This document shows, piece by piece, positions 24,989-34,932 of a DNA stretch of 64,000 bases; position 1 is the stretch's first letter; the number at the start of each line of letters is the position of its first letter. The DNA is from Desertimonas flava (lineage in GTDB: Bacteria > Actinomycetota > Acidimicrobiia > Acidimicrobiales > Ilumatobacteraceae): the NCBI RefSeq assembly GCF_003426815.1, contig NZ_QKYK01000002.1, positions 248,001-312,000 on the forward strand, in the 5' to 3' direction. The position numbers and the translations under genes were made by a program. The notes below the pieces were generated by a model. That model saw only the letters and a program-made list of their open reading frames with translations, was not told where the DNA came from and ran no database searches.

Positions 24989-25804
24989 GTGCTGCTCGGT
25001 GTCACCTCCAACGGGATCGTTCGAATCGACGGCGACGAGGTGTCGCGCCTCGATCTGCCCCATCGTGATCTCACCGAGCTGCTGGCCGAACCCGACGGTC
25101 GGGCTGCGGCGCTCGCCGCGACGGTGGTCGACCGGGCAGCGCTCGCCGACGTGTCGTTGCGCTGCCCGCTCGGCGCCTCGTCGAGCATCTGGGGCGTCGG
25201 ACTGAACTACCACGCCAAGGCCGCCGAAACGGGCCGCGGCGTGCCCGACACCCCGATCCTCTACGTGAAGCCCGGCCCCGCGCTCGCCGGCCCCGGCGCC
25301 GTCGTGCCGATTCCGGCCGTGCCGTCGGACGAGCTCGACTACGAGGCCGAAGTCGCCCTCGTCGTCGGCGCCGTCCTCGACTGCGCGTCGCCGGACGAGG
25401 CGTGGGCTGCCGTGGCCGGCATCACGGCCGCCAACGACCTCACCGCCCGTGACGTCATGCGCACCACCGGCAACCCCGGACTGGCCAAGGGCTTCACCGG
25501 CTTCTCGCCCGTCGGCCCCACGATGCGCACGGCCGACGAACTGACCCCCGACTTCGATCTCGGGGTCCGTGGCTACGTCAACGGCGAGCTCCGCCAGGAC
25601 GGACGCACGAGCGACTTCATCTTCGGCGCAGCCGACCTGCTCGCTCGGGTCTCGCAGTTCACGACGCTGCGCCCCGGCGACGTCGTGCTCACCGGCACGC
25701 CGCCCGGGACCGGTCAGGACCGCGGCGAGTTCCTCGCAGCCGGCGACCGCCTCACCGTCGAGGTGGACGGACTGCTGCCGCTGCACAACACCCTCGGCGG
25801 CTGA
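24989..25804 (+). CDS. Fumarylacetoacetate-hydrolase-family protein
   Basis: A 271-aa FAH-fold enzyme. It shows 'IWGVGLNYHAKAAETGRG', the metal Glu/Asp residues in 'PSDELDYEAEVALVVG', and 'GITAANDLTARDVMRT' and 'VVLTGTPPGTGQDR', a complete active-site set. Members hydrolyse acylpyruvates or decarboxylate/hydrate oxo-acids after ring cleavage. I start at GTG 24989 because the longer frame to 24950 would translate through the operator and -10 region. It is a single-gene unit in the regulon. Confidence 0.92.
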   Translation: MLLGVTSNGIVRIDGDEVSRLDLPHRDLTELLAEPDGRAAALAATVVDRAALADVSLRCPLGASSSIWGVGLNYHAKAAETGRGVPDTPILYVKPGPALAGPGAVVPIPAVPSDELDYEAEVALVVGAVLDCASPDEAWAAVAGITAANDLTARDVMRTTGNPGLAKGFTGFSPVGPTMRTADELTPDFDLGVRGYVNGELRQDGRTSDFIFGAADLLARVSQFTTLRPGDVVLTGTPPGTGQDRGEFLAAGDRLTVEVDGLLPLHNTLGG

Positions 25805-25825
25805 CGGCGCGGGCCGGCCGGGCGT

Positions 25826-25906
25826 GATCTGGACACCGATCGGTTCAGATCTGCGACGCGTGGTGCCCAGATCGCCGAATGACACGATCGGTGCCCAGAT
25901 CGGCGA
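25826..25906. repeat. Intergenic inverted repeat, shared with 39299-39337
   Basis: Arms 25826-25842 and 25885-25901 are complementary over 17 bp with one mismatch (GATCTGGnCACCGATCG). The segment 25868-25906 matches 39299-39337 at about 30 of 39 positions, including CCGAATG and CACGATCGG. It lies between converging genes. Confidence 0.55.
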
Positions 25907-25935
25907 GCGGGAGCGTGCTCGACGGCGCGGTGCGG

Positions 25936-26244
25936 TCAGGCCGACGGGTCGATGACCTCGAAGCTGGTGATCGCCCGGTCGCTCACGTTGGGCCGCCAAC
26001 GCTCGGCGACGAAGCGCTCGTGGCGCTCGCTGTCGAGATAGGCCACCAGCTCCTCCTCGGTGTCGAAGTCGACGACGAACGCGTGGGCGTACGTGCGGTC
26101 CCGCTTGCTGATGTTGTCGCCACGAGTCCAGTTGCGCATCGCCGGGAAGTGGCTGGGAAGGGCGTCGAGCTCGGCGCAGATCGCGGCCCGCGTCTCGGCG
26201 TCGACATGCTCATCGAAGTTCCACGTCAAGACATGACGGATCAT
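25936..26244 (-). CDS. Dabb (stress-responsive A/B barrel) protein
   Basis: A 102-aa ferredoxin-like alpha/beta barrel. It begins 'MIRHVLTWNFDEHVDAETRA', has 'LDALPSHFPAMRNWTRGDNI' and 'YAHAFVVDFDTEEELVAYLD', and ends 'DRAITSFEVIDPSA', matching the Dabb family closely. Such small dimers occur as cyclases or unknown partners in catabolic clusters. It follows the aldolase gene on the same strand after 160 bp of repeat DNA. Confidence 0.9.
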   Translation of the reverse strand: MIRHVLTWNFDEHVDAETRAAICAELDALPSHFPAMRNWTRGDNISKRDRTYAHAFVVDFDTEEELVAYLDSERHERFVAERWRPNVSDRAITSFEVIDPSA

Positions 26245-26404
26245 GGCGTTGCTACAAGCGCTTCGCTGAAGCTCACGAGGCCACGCGGGCCGCGCGAACG
26301 GACGGCCGACAAGCCGGCTCGGCTGAAGCCTCGGCTAGCGCTCCGCCGTCCTTGCCCGGTTGGACCTCGGGACGCTCGCTGCGCTCGCTGAACGGTTCGA
26401 TCGG
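26245..26404. repeat. GC-rich repeat between aldolase and Dabb genes
   Basis: The gap holds AGCGCTTCGCTGAAGCT and the word CTCGGGACGCTCGCTGCGCTCG (26367-26388), which also occurs at 21341-21362. Several short complementary words suggest hairpins. No gene is seen. Confidence 0.45.
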
Positions 26405-27205
26405 TCATGGCGTGGCCTCCGGGGTGGTGGGGTCGAGGGTGGATCGGACGGCGCTGAGGGTCGATCGCATCGCCGAGCCCAGCAGGGCGATGTCCGACGC
26501 GGCGACGATGTAGCGGGCGCCGAGCGTGAGGAGCGCCGGGATCTCCTGTGCCGAGTTGGCGAAGGCGCCGAACACCCGGCCGACCCCCGTCGTCGCCTCG
26601 GCGATGGCGGCGACCCGCGACACCACCTCGGGATGGTCGAGCTCACCCGGCCGGCCGAGGTCGACCGTGAGGTCCGTGGTGCCGACGAACACGACGTCGA
26701 GGGCGGCGGCGATGTCGGCGGGCGTGGACTCGGTGGTGGCCGTCTCGATCTGGCCGACCACCAACGGTGGTGCGGCGGCCGATGCCGCGAGGTGGTCGAC
26801 GAGGGATCGGGCGCCGAAGCCCGCCGCCGGCTGGGCGAGGCTCACACTGCGCGTGCCCCCCGGCGGGTACGCCGTGGCACTGCGCAGCGCGGCGGCGGTC
26901 CCGTGGTCGCGCACCGTCGAGAGCTGGACGCCCGCGGCGCCCTGCTCCAGGGCGCGATTGACGAGATCGCCGTCGAGCGCCGCCAACCGCACCAGCGCCG
27001 GCACGCCGAGGGCGGCCGCGTGGCGCACGAGCTCGAGCGCCGTGCGGACGTCGAGGACCGAGTGCTCGAGATCGACGACGACGAAGTCGAATCCGGCGGC
27101 GGCGATCACGTCGATCACATCGAGCGACGGCAGCTTGACGAAGGTGCCGACGATCGGACCGGCGGCGAGACGCTCACGGAGAGCGGCGGGGGAGTCGTTC
27201 GGCAT
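26405..27205 (-). CDS. HpcH/HpaI-family aldolase
   Basis: A 266-aa class II aldolase-like TIM barrel. It has 'GTFVKLPSLDVIDVIAAAGF', 'DFVVVDLEHSVLD', the metal Glu in 'GQIETATTES' and Asp in 'VFVGTTDLTVDLG'. Members split 2-keto-3-deoxy acids or 4-hydroxy-2-ketopimelate into pyruvate plus an aldehyde. It is the natural last step after extradiol cleavage and FAH chemistry. It is divergent from the IclR gene, 41 bp away, so both probably share the operators between them. Confidence 0.92.
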   Translation of the reverse strand: MPNDSPAALRERLAAGPIVGTFVKLPSLDVIDVIAAAGFDFVVVDLEHSVLDVRTALELVRHAAALGVPALVRLAALDGDLVNRALEQGAAGVQLSTVRDHGTAAALRSATAYPPGGTRSVSLAQPAAGFGARSLVDHLAASAAAPPLVVGQIETATTESTPADIAAALDVVFVGTTDLTVDLGRPGELDHPEVVSRVAAIAEATTGVGRVFGAFANSAQEIPALLTLGARYIVAASDIALLGSAMRSTLSAVRSTLDPTTPEATP

Positions 27206-27208
27206 CGT

Positions 27209-27242
27209 CTCAGTATTCGCGACTGAGTATCGTCATGCAAGA
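27209..27242. promoter_or_regulatory. Divergent operators between aldolase and IclR genes
   Basis: CTCAGT-attcgcg-ACTGAG (27209-27227) is a perfect 6-bp inverted pair. Next to it is TATCG-TCATG-CAAGA (27228-27242), a copy of the shared 15-bp operator, ending 3 bases before the IclR ATG. The placing fits autoregulation. Confidence 0.55.
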
Positions 27243-27245
27243 ACT

Positions 27246-28106
27246 ATGACTGCCGAACTCGAGATGCACGACACTAGCCGGCCGGACGGCTACGTTCAGG
27301 CGATGACGTCGGACGCCGCAGACGACGAACCGGGTGCCGCAGAGGGCGACGCGGCCGACATCTCGGAGTCCGGTGAGAACGGCGACAGCGCGGCGACGAT
27401 CAAGTCGGTGGAACGGGCGGCGCGCATCCTCGGCTTCTTCACGCCGAGCCGGCCACGCCTCACGCTCGGCGAGATGACCGCCCGCCTCGGCGTGTCGAAG
27501 GCGACCGCCCACCGGTACGCGATGGCCCTGCGCAAGGTCAATCTCCTCCGGTACGACCGGCCGGCCGCCGAGTACACGCTCGGGCCGCAGGTCCTCACGC
27601 TCGCCGCCGCGGCCCGCGCCGGCCTGCCGCTCATCACCCTCGCCGGTCCGATCATGGAACGTCTCGTGCGCGAGGTGAACGAGACGGTGGTGCTCAGCGT
27701 GTGGGACGGCGAAGCTCCCGTCGTGGTGCGCATCGACGACAGCACCGAGCGCACGCTGCGCATCAGTGTCCGCGCCGGCGCCCGTCTCGACCTCGAGTCG
27801 GCCCAGAGCCAAGTGTTCCGCGCGTTCCTCGAGACCGAGGAGCTCGGCGATGCGGCACCGACCGCAGCCGATCACGAGGAGCTGCGCCTCGTTCGCGAGC
27901 ACGGCATCGCCATGAACACCCCCGGACGCCACGGCGTGCGCACCGTGGCCGCGCCGGTCTTCGGTGACGGTCGGGTGGTCGCCGTCCTCGCCGTGGTCGG
28001 GACCACCTCCACCGTGGCCGACGACATCTCCTCGGGGACGGCCAAGGCGGTCATCGCCGCTGCCGAGACCCTGACGGCCCGCCTCGGCGCGCCATTCGAC
28101 GAATAG
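27246..28106 (+). CDS. IclR-family regulator
   Basis: A 286-aa regulator. An acidic, disordered head of about 50 residues precedes 'IKSVERAARILGFFTPSRPR' and the HTH 'LTLGEMTARLGVSKATAHRY' at about residues 73-92. The C-terminal effector domain has 'GRHGVRTVAAPVFGDGRVVA'. IclR proteins control aromatic and short-acid catabolism from 15-bp palindromes. It is the only IclR gene in the window, sits inside the catabolic cluster, and has the shared motif in its own promoter, making it the leading candidate for the regulon. ATG 27303 is an alternative start without the acidic head. Confidence 0.9.
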   Translation: MTAELEMHDTSRPDGYVQAMTSDAADDEPGAAEGDAADISESGENGDSAATIKSVERAARILGFFTPSRPRLTLGEMTARLGVSKATAHRYAMALRKVNLLRYDRPAAEYTLGPQVLTLAAAARAGLPLITLAGPIMERLVREVNETVVLSVWDGEAPVVVRIDDSTERTLRISVRAGARLDLESAQSQVFRAFLETEELGDAAPTAADHEELRLVREHGIAMNTPGRHGVRTVAAPVFGDGRVVAVLAVVGTTSTVADDISSGTAKAVIAAAETLTARLGAPFDE

Positions 28107-28260
28107 TCGTCCTCGCTTCGCATCGCTCGCTGCGCTCGCTCGCTTCGCTGCGGCGAGGAATGTCGAGCGGCTTCGCCGCGCCTAGCTGCAGGCGGCGGCC
28201 GGCAAAGCCGGCCCGTCCGCCGCATCGGGGGGCTACCGCCCCCCGAACCCCCCGACGGAG
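28107..28260 (+). repeat. 3'-end hairpin-rich repeat element, copy 2
   Basis: Starts at the IclR stop codon. It contains CGCATCGCTCGCTGCGCTCG, GAGCGGCTTCGCCGC, the hairpin CCGGC-aaa-GCCGG, and CGGGGGGCTACCGCCCCCCG, ending CCCGACGGAG. The 71-nt block 28190-28260 is identical to 54765-54835 except one base. Confidence 0.75.
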
Positions 28261-28339
28261 GTTGTACCGCGCCCCGGCGGCCGACCGGTCTGCATGCCGC
28301 GCGCCTGTGTTCACGTGTGCTCACGGTTGCGGCCGTGTC

Positions 28340-28391
28340 TTGACGGGGAGGGGTTTCGAGGGGCAAGATTGCGTCTCGTAATCAAAGACGC
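28340..28391 (+). promoter_or_regulatory. Promoter and regulon operator ahead of the dehydrogenase operon
   Basis: TTGACG (28340-28345) and CAAGAT (28364-28369) are again 18 bp apart. The operator TCTCG-TAATC-AAAGA (28374-28388) follows, inside a longer pair GCGTCT/AGACGC (28371-28391). Confidence 0.6.
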
Positions 28392-28420
28392 GATCTCGCG
28401 TCGGCTCGAGGGGATGACGA

Positions 28421-29452
28421 GTGAAGGCAGTCCGCTACACGGAACACGGCGACGAGTCCGTCCTCCGCTACAGCGACGTCACCGACCCGGAGCCCGGTCC
28501 CGCCGACGTGCTGGTGGCGATCGCCGCCGCGTCGGTCAACCGCCTCGACCTGATCCAGCGGGCCGGTCCGGGCCTGCTTCCCGGATATGCGCTGCCGCAC
28601 ATCCCCGGCATGGACATCGCCGGCACGATCGTCGCCGTCGGCGCCGACGTGGACGATGCCCGGGTGGGGGAGCGGGTCGTCCTCAATCCGGCCATCGCGT
28701 GCGGCCGCTGCCTGTGGTGTGAGCGCGGAGGCGATGACCTGTGCACGTCGATGATGGTCGTCGGGGCGAGTGGCGACGGCGGTTACGCCGAACGGTGCGT
28801 CGTGCCGGCCACCCACGCGCTGGAGATCCCCGACTCCGTCGACTTCGCCGAGGCGGCGACCTGGCCCACCGCCTATTCGACGGCGTGGCACGCGCTCTTC
28901 GCCAGCGGTGAGCTGCGGCTCGGTGAGACCGTCGTCATCCACGGTGCCTCGAGCGGCGTGTCCAGCGCGGCGATCCAGCTCGCCGCACGTGCCGGGGCCA
29001 CGGTGATCGCCACCGCACGCGGCGAGGAGAAGCTCGACTGGGCGGCCAAGCTCGGCGCTCACCTCACCATCAACAGCCAGCGTGCCGACATCGCCACGGC
29101 GGTGCGGGAGGCCACCGACGGCCGCGGGGCCGACCTCGTGATCGACCACGTCGGTCCGGCGCTGTTCGACGCCTCCCTCCGCAGTCTCCGACCGCGCGGT
29201 CGGCTCGTCTTCTTCGGCACCACCACCGGTGCCCGCGTCGAGATGTCCCTGCCCTCCGTGTACCGCACGGGTCTGCGGCTCATCGGCTCGGAGAACTACA
29301 GCGGCGCCGAGTACGCGGCGATGATCGCCCATCTCTCGTCGGCGTCGCTCCCGTCCATCATCGATCGCGAACTGCCGCTCGACGCCGCCGGCGAGGCCCA
29401 CCGCCTCCTCGCCCGAGGTGAGGTGCTCGGCAAACTCGTCCTGCGCCCATGA
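28421..29452 (+). CDS. Zinc-type alcohol dehydrogenase / quinone reductase-like
   Basis: A 343-aa MDR-family enzyme. The GroES-like part has 'ASVNRLDLIQRAGPGLLPGY' and 'HIPGMDIAGTIVAVG', and structural-zinc cysteines in 'CGRCLWCERGGDDLC'. The Rossmann part has 'VVIHGASSGVSSAAIQLAAR'. The catalytic zinc site is weak (Asn-Arg-Leu-Asp replaces the usual Cys), as in quinone reductase-like members. GTG 28421 follows AGGGG 8 bases upstream. It heads a four-gene unit. Confidence 0.9.
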   Translation: MKAVRYTEHGDESVLRYSDVTDPEPGPADVLVAIAAASVNRLDLIQRAGPGLLPGYALPHIPGMDIAGTIVAVGADVDDARVGERVVLNPAIACGRCLWCERGGDDLCTSMMVVGASGDGGYAERCVVPATHALEIPDSVDFAEAATWPTAYSTAWHALFASGELRLGETVVIHGASSGVSSAAIQLAARAGATVIATARGEEKLDWAAKLGAHLTINSQRADIATAVREATDGRGADLVIDHVGPALFDASLRSLRPRGRLVFFGTTTGARVEMSLPSVYRTGLRLIGSENYSGAEYAAMIAHLSSASLPSIIDRELPLDAAGEAHRLLARGEVLGKLVLRP

Positions 29453-29549
29453 TCGCTGCGGCGGTCTGCGTGCCGGCTCGTCCGACCATCCGCAGGGTTC
29501 AGGCCACCCTGGCCAGCACGAACCGAACCATCCCGAGGAGGATCACGAA

Positions 29550-30050
29550 GTGACCGACGTACAGACCGACAAGGAGACCGCCGGCGAGCAGTCGACCGGC
29601 CCGGGGATCAACACGATCCTCACGCACATCGCACTCCCGGTGCGCAACCTCGACGCCCAGCTGGCGTTCTACGCCAAGTACACCAACATGGTGTCGATCT
29701 TCGAGCGCGTCGACCCGGAGACCAACCTGCGCACGGCGTGGATCGCCAACCAGCGCGACATCACCGAGCAGGCGGCCCGGTTCGTGATCGTCCTGATCGA
29801 GGGCAGCATCCCGCGCGACATCGTCGGCGACGAGATGAAGGAGGAGTTCACGTTCCTCACCTCGTTCAGCCACCTCGGGATCTCGGTCGACACCCGCGAG
29901 GAGGTCGATCGCATCGCCGCGATGGCCAAGGAGGACGGCGTCCTGGTGCTCGGGCCGATGTACCGCAACGCGATCGTCGGCTACATCTGCCTCGTCCGGG
30001 ACCCCGACGGCAACAACGTCGAGTTCTCCGTCGAGCAAGTGCTCGGATGA
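29550..30050 (+). CDS. VOC-family protein
   Basis: A 166-aa single-module VOC protein. It begins with a polar head, then 'ILTHIALPVRNLDAQLAFYA', 'SFSHLGISVDTREEVDRIAA' and 'YICLVRDPDGNNVEFSVEQV'. The possible metal ligands are His in THIAL, His in SHLGI and Glu in NVEFS. It may be an isomerase or dioxygenase for a pathway intermediate. GTG 29550 has GAGGAGG 9 bases upstream, an excellent ribosome site that fixes the start. Its stop overlaps the next ATG (ATGA). Confidence 0.88.
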   Translation: MTDVQTDKETAGEQSTGPGINTILTHIALPVRNLDAQLAFYAKYTNMVSIFERVDPETNLRTAWIANQRDITEQAARFVIVLIEGSIPRDIVGDEMKEEFTFLTSFSHLGISVDTREEVDRIAAMAKEDGVLVLGPMYRNAIVGYICLVRDPDGNNVEFSVEQVLG

Positions 30051-30493
30051 CGGCGGAGAGTGCCGGGAGCGTCGACCCGGCGAGCGAGCGGGAGGCGGTC
30101 GCCGCGGTGGTGACCGGCTACCTTGCTGCCTTCGCCACGGGCGACCCCGACCGCATCGCCTCGTTCGTGAGCGAGGACTTCATCAACGAGCACAGTTCGG
30201 CGCTCGGTTCCAGCCTCGTCGGCCGCGACAACTACCGCCAACGCCTGCCGACCTTCCTGGCCCGCTTCATCGGGCTGCGGTACGACATCGAGGACCTCGT
30301 CATCGAGGGGGAGCGCGCCGTCGCCGCCTACCGGATGACGTTCACCTACCGGGATGACGACGGGCGGGAGTGGCCGGTGTCATTGCCGGGCGTGTTCCGG
30401 TTCACCACCTCGGGCGGCAGGATCACATCCCGAGTGGACTACTGGGACGGCATCAACTTCCAGAATCAGACGACCGACCGGAGCGAGTCGTGA
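30047..30493 (+). CDS. SnoaL-like (NTF2-fold) protein
   Basis: A 148-aa cone-shaped NTF2-fold protein. It shows 'AVVTGYLAAFATGDPDRIAS', 'EHSSALGSSLVGRDNYRQRL' and 'GRITSRVDYWDGINFQNQ'. The fold serves as cyclase, isomerase or hydrolase in many pathways. The reaction cannot be assigned. It overlaps both neighbours (ATGA before, GTGA after), so it is made with the VOC protein and the amidohydrolase. Confidence 0.85.
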   Translation: MTAESAGSVDPASEREAVAAVVTGYLAAFATGDPDRIASFVSEDFINEHSSALGSSLVGRDNYRQRLPTFLARFIGLRYDIEDLVIEGERAVAAYRMTFTYRDDDGREWPVSLPGVFRFTTSGGRITSRVDYWDGINFQNQTTDRSES

Positions 30494-31902
30494 GCGACAT
30501 CGACGTCGACGGCGTGCCAGAGGTGCTGATCGCCGGCGGCCAGGTGGTCACGATGAACCCCACACGCGACGTGTGGCGTGACGGCGCGGTGGCGGTCGCC
30601 GACGACCGCATCGTGGCGGTCGGGTCATCCGCCGAGCTGCAGGCGAGGTGGCCGCAGGTGCCGGTGCACGACGCGTCGGGCTGCGTGGTCACGCCCGGGT
30701 ACGTCAACGGTCACCAGCACTTCACGGGTGATCCGTTGGTGCGCAGCTGCATCCCCGACGACCTCAAGCCGGGCGAATCGATCTTCAGCTGGTCGGTGCC
30801 GCTGCACGGGGCCCACACCGGCGACGACGACGAGCTCTCGGCGACGCTCACCACGCTCGAGTCCCTGCAGAACGGGGTGACCACCACCATCGAGGCCGGC
30901 ACCGTCGCCCATCCCGACCGAGTCGCCAAGGGCATCCTGGCCGCCGGTGGCCGCGGCGCGATCGGGCCCTGGGGGTGGGACGTCGACGGCGTGCCGTACT
31001 CAGGCACCGTCGACGAGATCGTCGACCGGCAACGGTCCAATCTCGACGCCCTGCCGAGCGGCGGCCGCGTCGAGGGGTGGGTCACCCTCGTCGGCCACAA
31101 CCTGGCGTCCGACGAACTGCTCGTCGCGGCGACCGAGCTGGCCCGCGAGCGGGGCGTCAACATGACGATGCACATCTCCCCGACGTCGTCGGACCCCGTG
31201 GCCTACCGGGAGGCTCACGGCCGGGCTCCGGTCGTGCACTTCGACCATCTCGGGATCCTCGGATCGCACCTCCTGCTCGGCCACGCCGTGTGGCTCGACG
31301 ACGACGAGGTGGAGGCCGTGCTCGCTCACGACGTCGCCATCGCCTACTGCCCGTGGGCCTACCTGCGGCTCGGTCAGGGCGTCTGTCACCACGGACGTCA
31401 CGCCGAGATCTCCACCCGAGGCGGCCGGATCGCCCTCGGCTGCGACGCAACCAACGCCGGCGATTCGATCGACATCCTGCGCACCGCGGCGCTTGCCGCC
31501 GGCATCGCCAAGGACACCAGCTTCGACCGTCACGGGACCGACGGGTCGTGGTTCGGCGCCCATGAGGCGCTCGAATGGGCCACCATCGGCGGCGCCGCCG
31601 CAATCGGGATGGCCGACCGGGTGGGATCGCTCGAGCCGGGCAAGCTTGCCGACGTCGTCCTGCACGATGCCACCGACCCCCGCTGGGCGCCGGGCGGCGA
31701 CATCGCCCTCCAGCTCGTCTGGGGCACCGACGGACGCAGCGTCCGCGACGTCTTCGTGGGGGGCGAGCTGGTCCTGGAGCACGGCCGCTCGACCGTGGTC
31801 GACGAGGCGGCACTGGCCGCCGACGCAGCCGATGCCTCGTGGGCGATGCTCGGGCGGGCCGGCATCGAGTTGCCTCGCCGCTGGCCGGTCAGGGACGCGT
31901 GA
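30490..31902 (+). CDS. Amidohydrolase (cytosine/guanine-deaminase-like, ATZ/TRZ type)
   Basis: A 470-aa metal-dependent amidohydrolase. The barrel metal motif is NGHQHF (His-x-His) near residue 76, with further ligands in 'NMTMHIS', 'LLGHAVWL' and 'LGCDATNAGD'. 'GKLADVVLHDATDPRWAPGG' marks the C-terminal beta domain. The family deaminates or dechlorinates purines, pyrimidines and triazines, so it points to a nitrogen-containing substrate. Start is GTG 30490, overlapping the SnoaL stop. Confidence 0.9.
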   Translation: MSDIDVDGVPEVLIAGGQVVTMNPTRDVWRDGAVAVADDRIVAVGSSAELQARWPQVPVHDASGCVVTPGYVNGHQHFTGDPLVRSCIPDDLKPGESIFSWSVPLHGAHTGDDDELSATLTTLESLQNGVTTTIEAGTVAHPDRVAKGILAAGGRGAIGPWGWDVDGVPYSGTVDEIVDRQRSNLDALPSGGRVEGWVTLVGHNLASDELLVAATELARERGVNMTMHISPTSSDPVAYREAHGRAPVVHFDHLGILGSHLLLGHAVWLDDDEVEAVLAHDVAIAYCPWAYLRLGQGVCHHGRHAEISTRGGRIALGCDATNAGDSIDILRTAALAAGIAKDTSFDRHGTDGSWFGAHEALEWATIGGAAAIGMADRVGSLEPGKLADVVLHDATDPRWAPGGDIALQLVWGTDGRSVRDVFVGGELVLEHGRSTVVDEAALAADAADASWAMLGRAGIELPRRWPVRDA

Positions 31903-31959
31903 CCGGGGTGGTCGGCGGGGCCAGCCGGTCGCGGCTTTCGGCAATGTTTCCGGCACGTT

Positions 31960-32019
31960 TCTCGTATAGCGAGATCTCGTCTCTCATAGCTTGACACTGA
32001 TCGCGTGAGCACGTACCGT
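31960..32019 (+). promoter_or_regulatory. Operator and promoter of the BMP importer operon
   Basis: TCTCG-TATAG-CGAGA (31960-31974) is a perfect palindrome of the shared motif. Downstream are TTGACA (31991-31996), a 17-bp spacer, and TACCGT (32014-32019). That gives a 5' leader of about 120 nt, with a weak second site TCTCG-ATTCG-CAATG at 32128-32142. Confidence 0.65.
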
Positions 32020-32149
32020 ACGTCCCAGCACGAGCCGTCGGCGGAACGGTCCGTCGCACACCGACCGAGCCGGGACCGGTCCGATTCACGGGCGAATCAC
32101 CGAAACCCCGGAACGAGGGATCTGGTCTCTCGATTCGCAATGACTCTCC

Positions 32150-33786
<1,637 letters not shown>

Positions 33787-33790
<4 letters not shown>

Positions 33791-34932
33791 ACCTCGCAGT
33801 GTTCTCCGACCCGGCCCGCAGGGTGGCGGCCGTGCGCATGTTCGGCATGTACCTCGGCGCCTTCGCCGTCGCTCTCGGCGTGAGTGGAACGCTCGTGATG
33901 GTCACGGGCGGTTCGGCGTTCGAGGTCTTCCAGGCGCTGTGGGATGGCAGCATCAGCAGCTGGCCGAGCATCAGCCTCACCATCGACGAGTCGGTCCCCG
34001 TGCTCGTGGTGGCGCTCGGCATCATCGTCGCCACTCGCGCCGGCATCGTGAACATCGGTCCCGAGGGACAGCTCCTGATCGGTGGGCTGACCGGTGCCGC
34101 GGCGGCGATCAAGCTGCCCGTGCCCGACTGGATGCTCGTTCCGGCCACGCTGATCGGCGCCGCCCTCGGTGGCGCCGTGTGGGCCGGCATCGCCGCCGTG
34201 TTGCAGTACAAGAGCAAGGTCGACGTCGTCATCAGCACGCTGCTGCTGAACCTCGTGGCGATCCAGGTGGTCTCGTTCGCCGTCGGCCGCTCCTACCTCC
34301 TGCAGGAGAACACCGACGCCAGCTTCGCCGCCCCGCAGTCGGACCAGATCCCGAGCGCCGCCCGCCTGCCCATCCTCGGGACGTACGGCTCGCTCCGGGT
34401 GAGTAGCGGCGTCTTCATCGCCATCGCCCTGCTCGTCGTCGTCGGCGTGCTCGTCACCCGCAGCCGCTGGGGGTTCCGCCTCCGCATGCTCGGACTCAAT
34501 GCCGAAGCAGCCCACCGGGTGGGCATACGCGCGGCCATCGTCGGCGGCGGTGCCCTCATCGTGTCGGGCGCCACGGCCGGTCTGGCCGGCGGCATCGTCC
34601 TGTCGGACCGCGTCTTCCGCATCCAGTCCGGGTTCTCCAACAACCTCGGGTACAACGGCCTGCTCGTTGCCCTGATCGCCCGCCGCAACCCGTGGGCCGC
34701 CGTTCCGGCCGCCTTGCTGTTCGGCGTCCTACGGGCCGGCGGCGGGTTCGTCTCGACGACCGGCGTGCCCCGCTACGTCGTCGACATCATGCAGGCCCTC
34801 ATCGTGCTGGCCGCCCTGTTCCCGCCGATGCTCGAGGAGATCCGGGCCCGGCGGGCGGCCAGGAAGCTGGCGCTGCAGCGGGCCAACCGGCCGACGAGGG
34901 CCACCGCACCCGTACTGGAGGTCGCCAGCTGA
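33787..34932 (+). CDS. BMP-type ABC importer permease 1
   Basis: A 381-aa inner-membrane permease with about nine hydrophobic segments. It has 'TRAGIVNIGPEGQLLIGGLT' and, later, 'RSRWGFRLRMLGLNAEAAHR', the cytoplasmic loop typical of NupP/YufP-like permeases. The C-terminal tail is basic. ATG 33787 overlaps the ATPase stop and its own stop overlaps the next ATG. It forms half of the channel for a nucleoside or similar small polar ligand. Confidence 0.92.

Noticed and set aside
22291-28260. CRISPR-like array from the repeated GCTCGCTGCGCTCGC words
   Set aside because: No regular repeat-spacer spacing and no cas genes; they are palindromic intergenic repeats.
29418-29549. Upstream extension of the VOC gene
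   Set aside because: It overlaps the dehydrogenase end and lacks domain similarity, while GAGGAGG fixes the start at 29550.
31980-31994. TCTCTCATAGCTTGA as a further operator copy
   Set aside because: The right half CTTGA does not match CAAGA; listed neither as a site nor counted among the eight.
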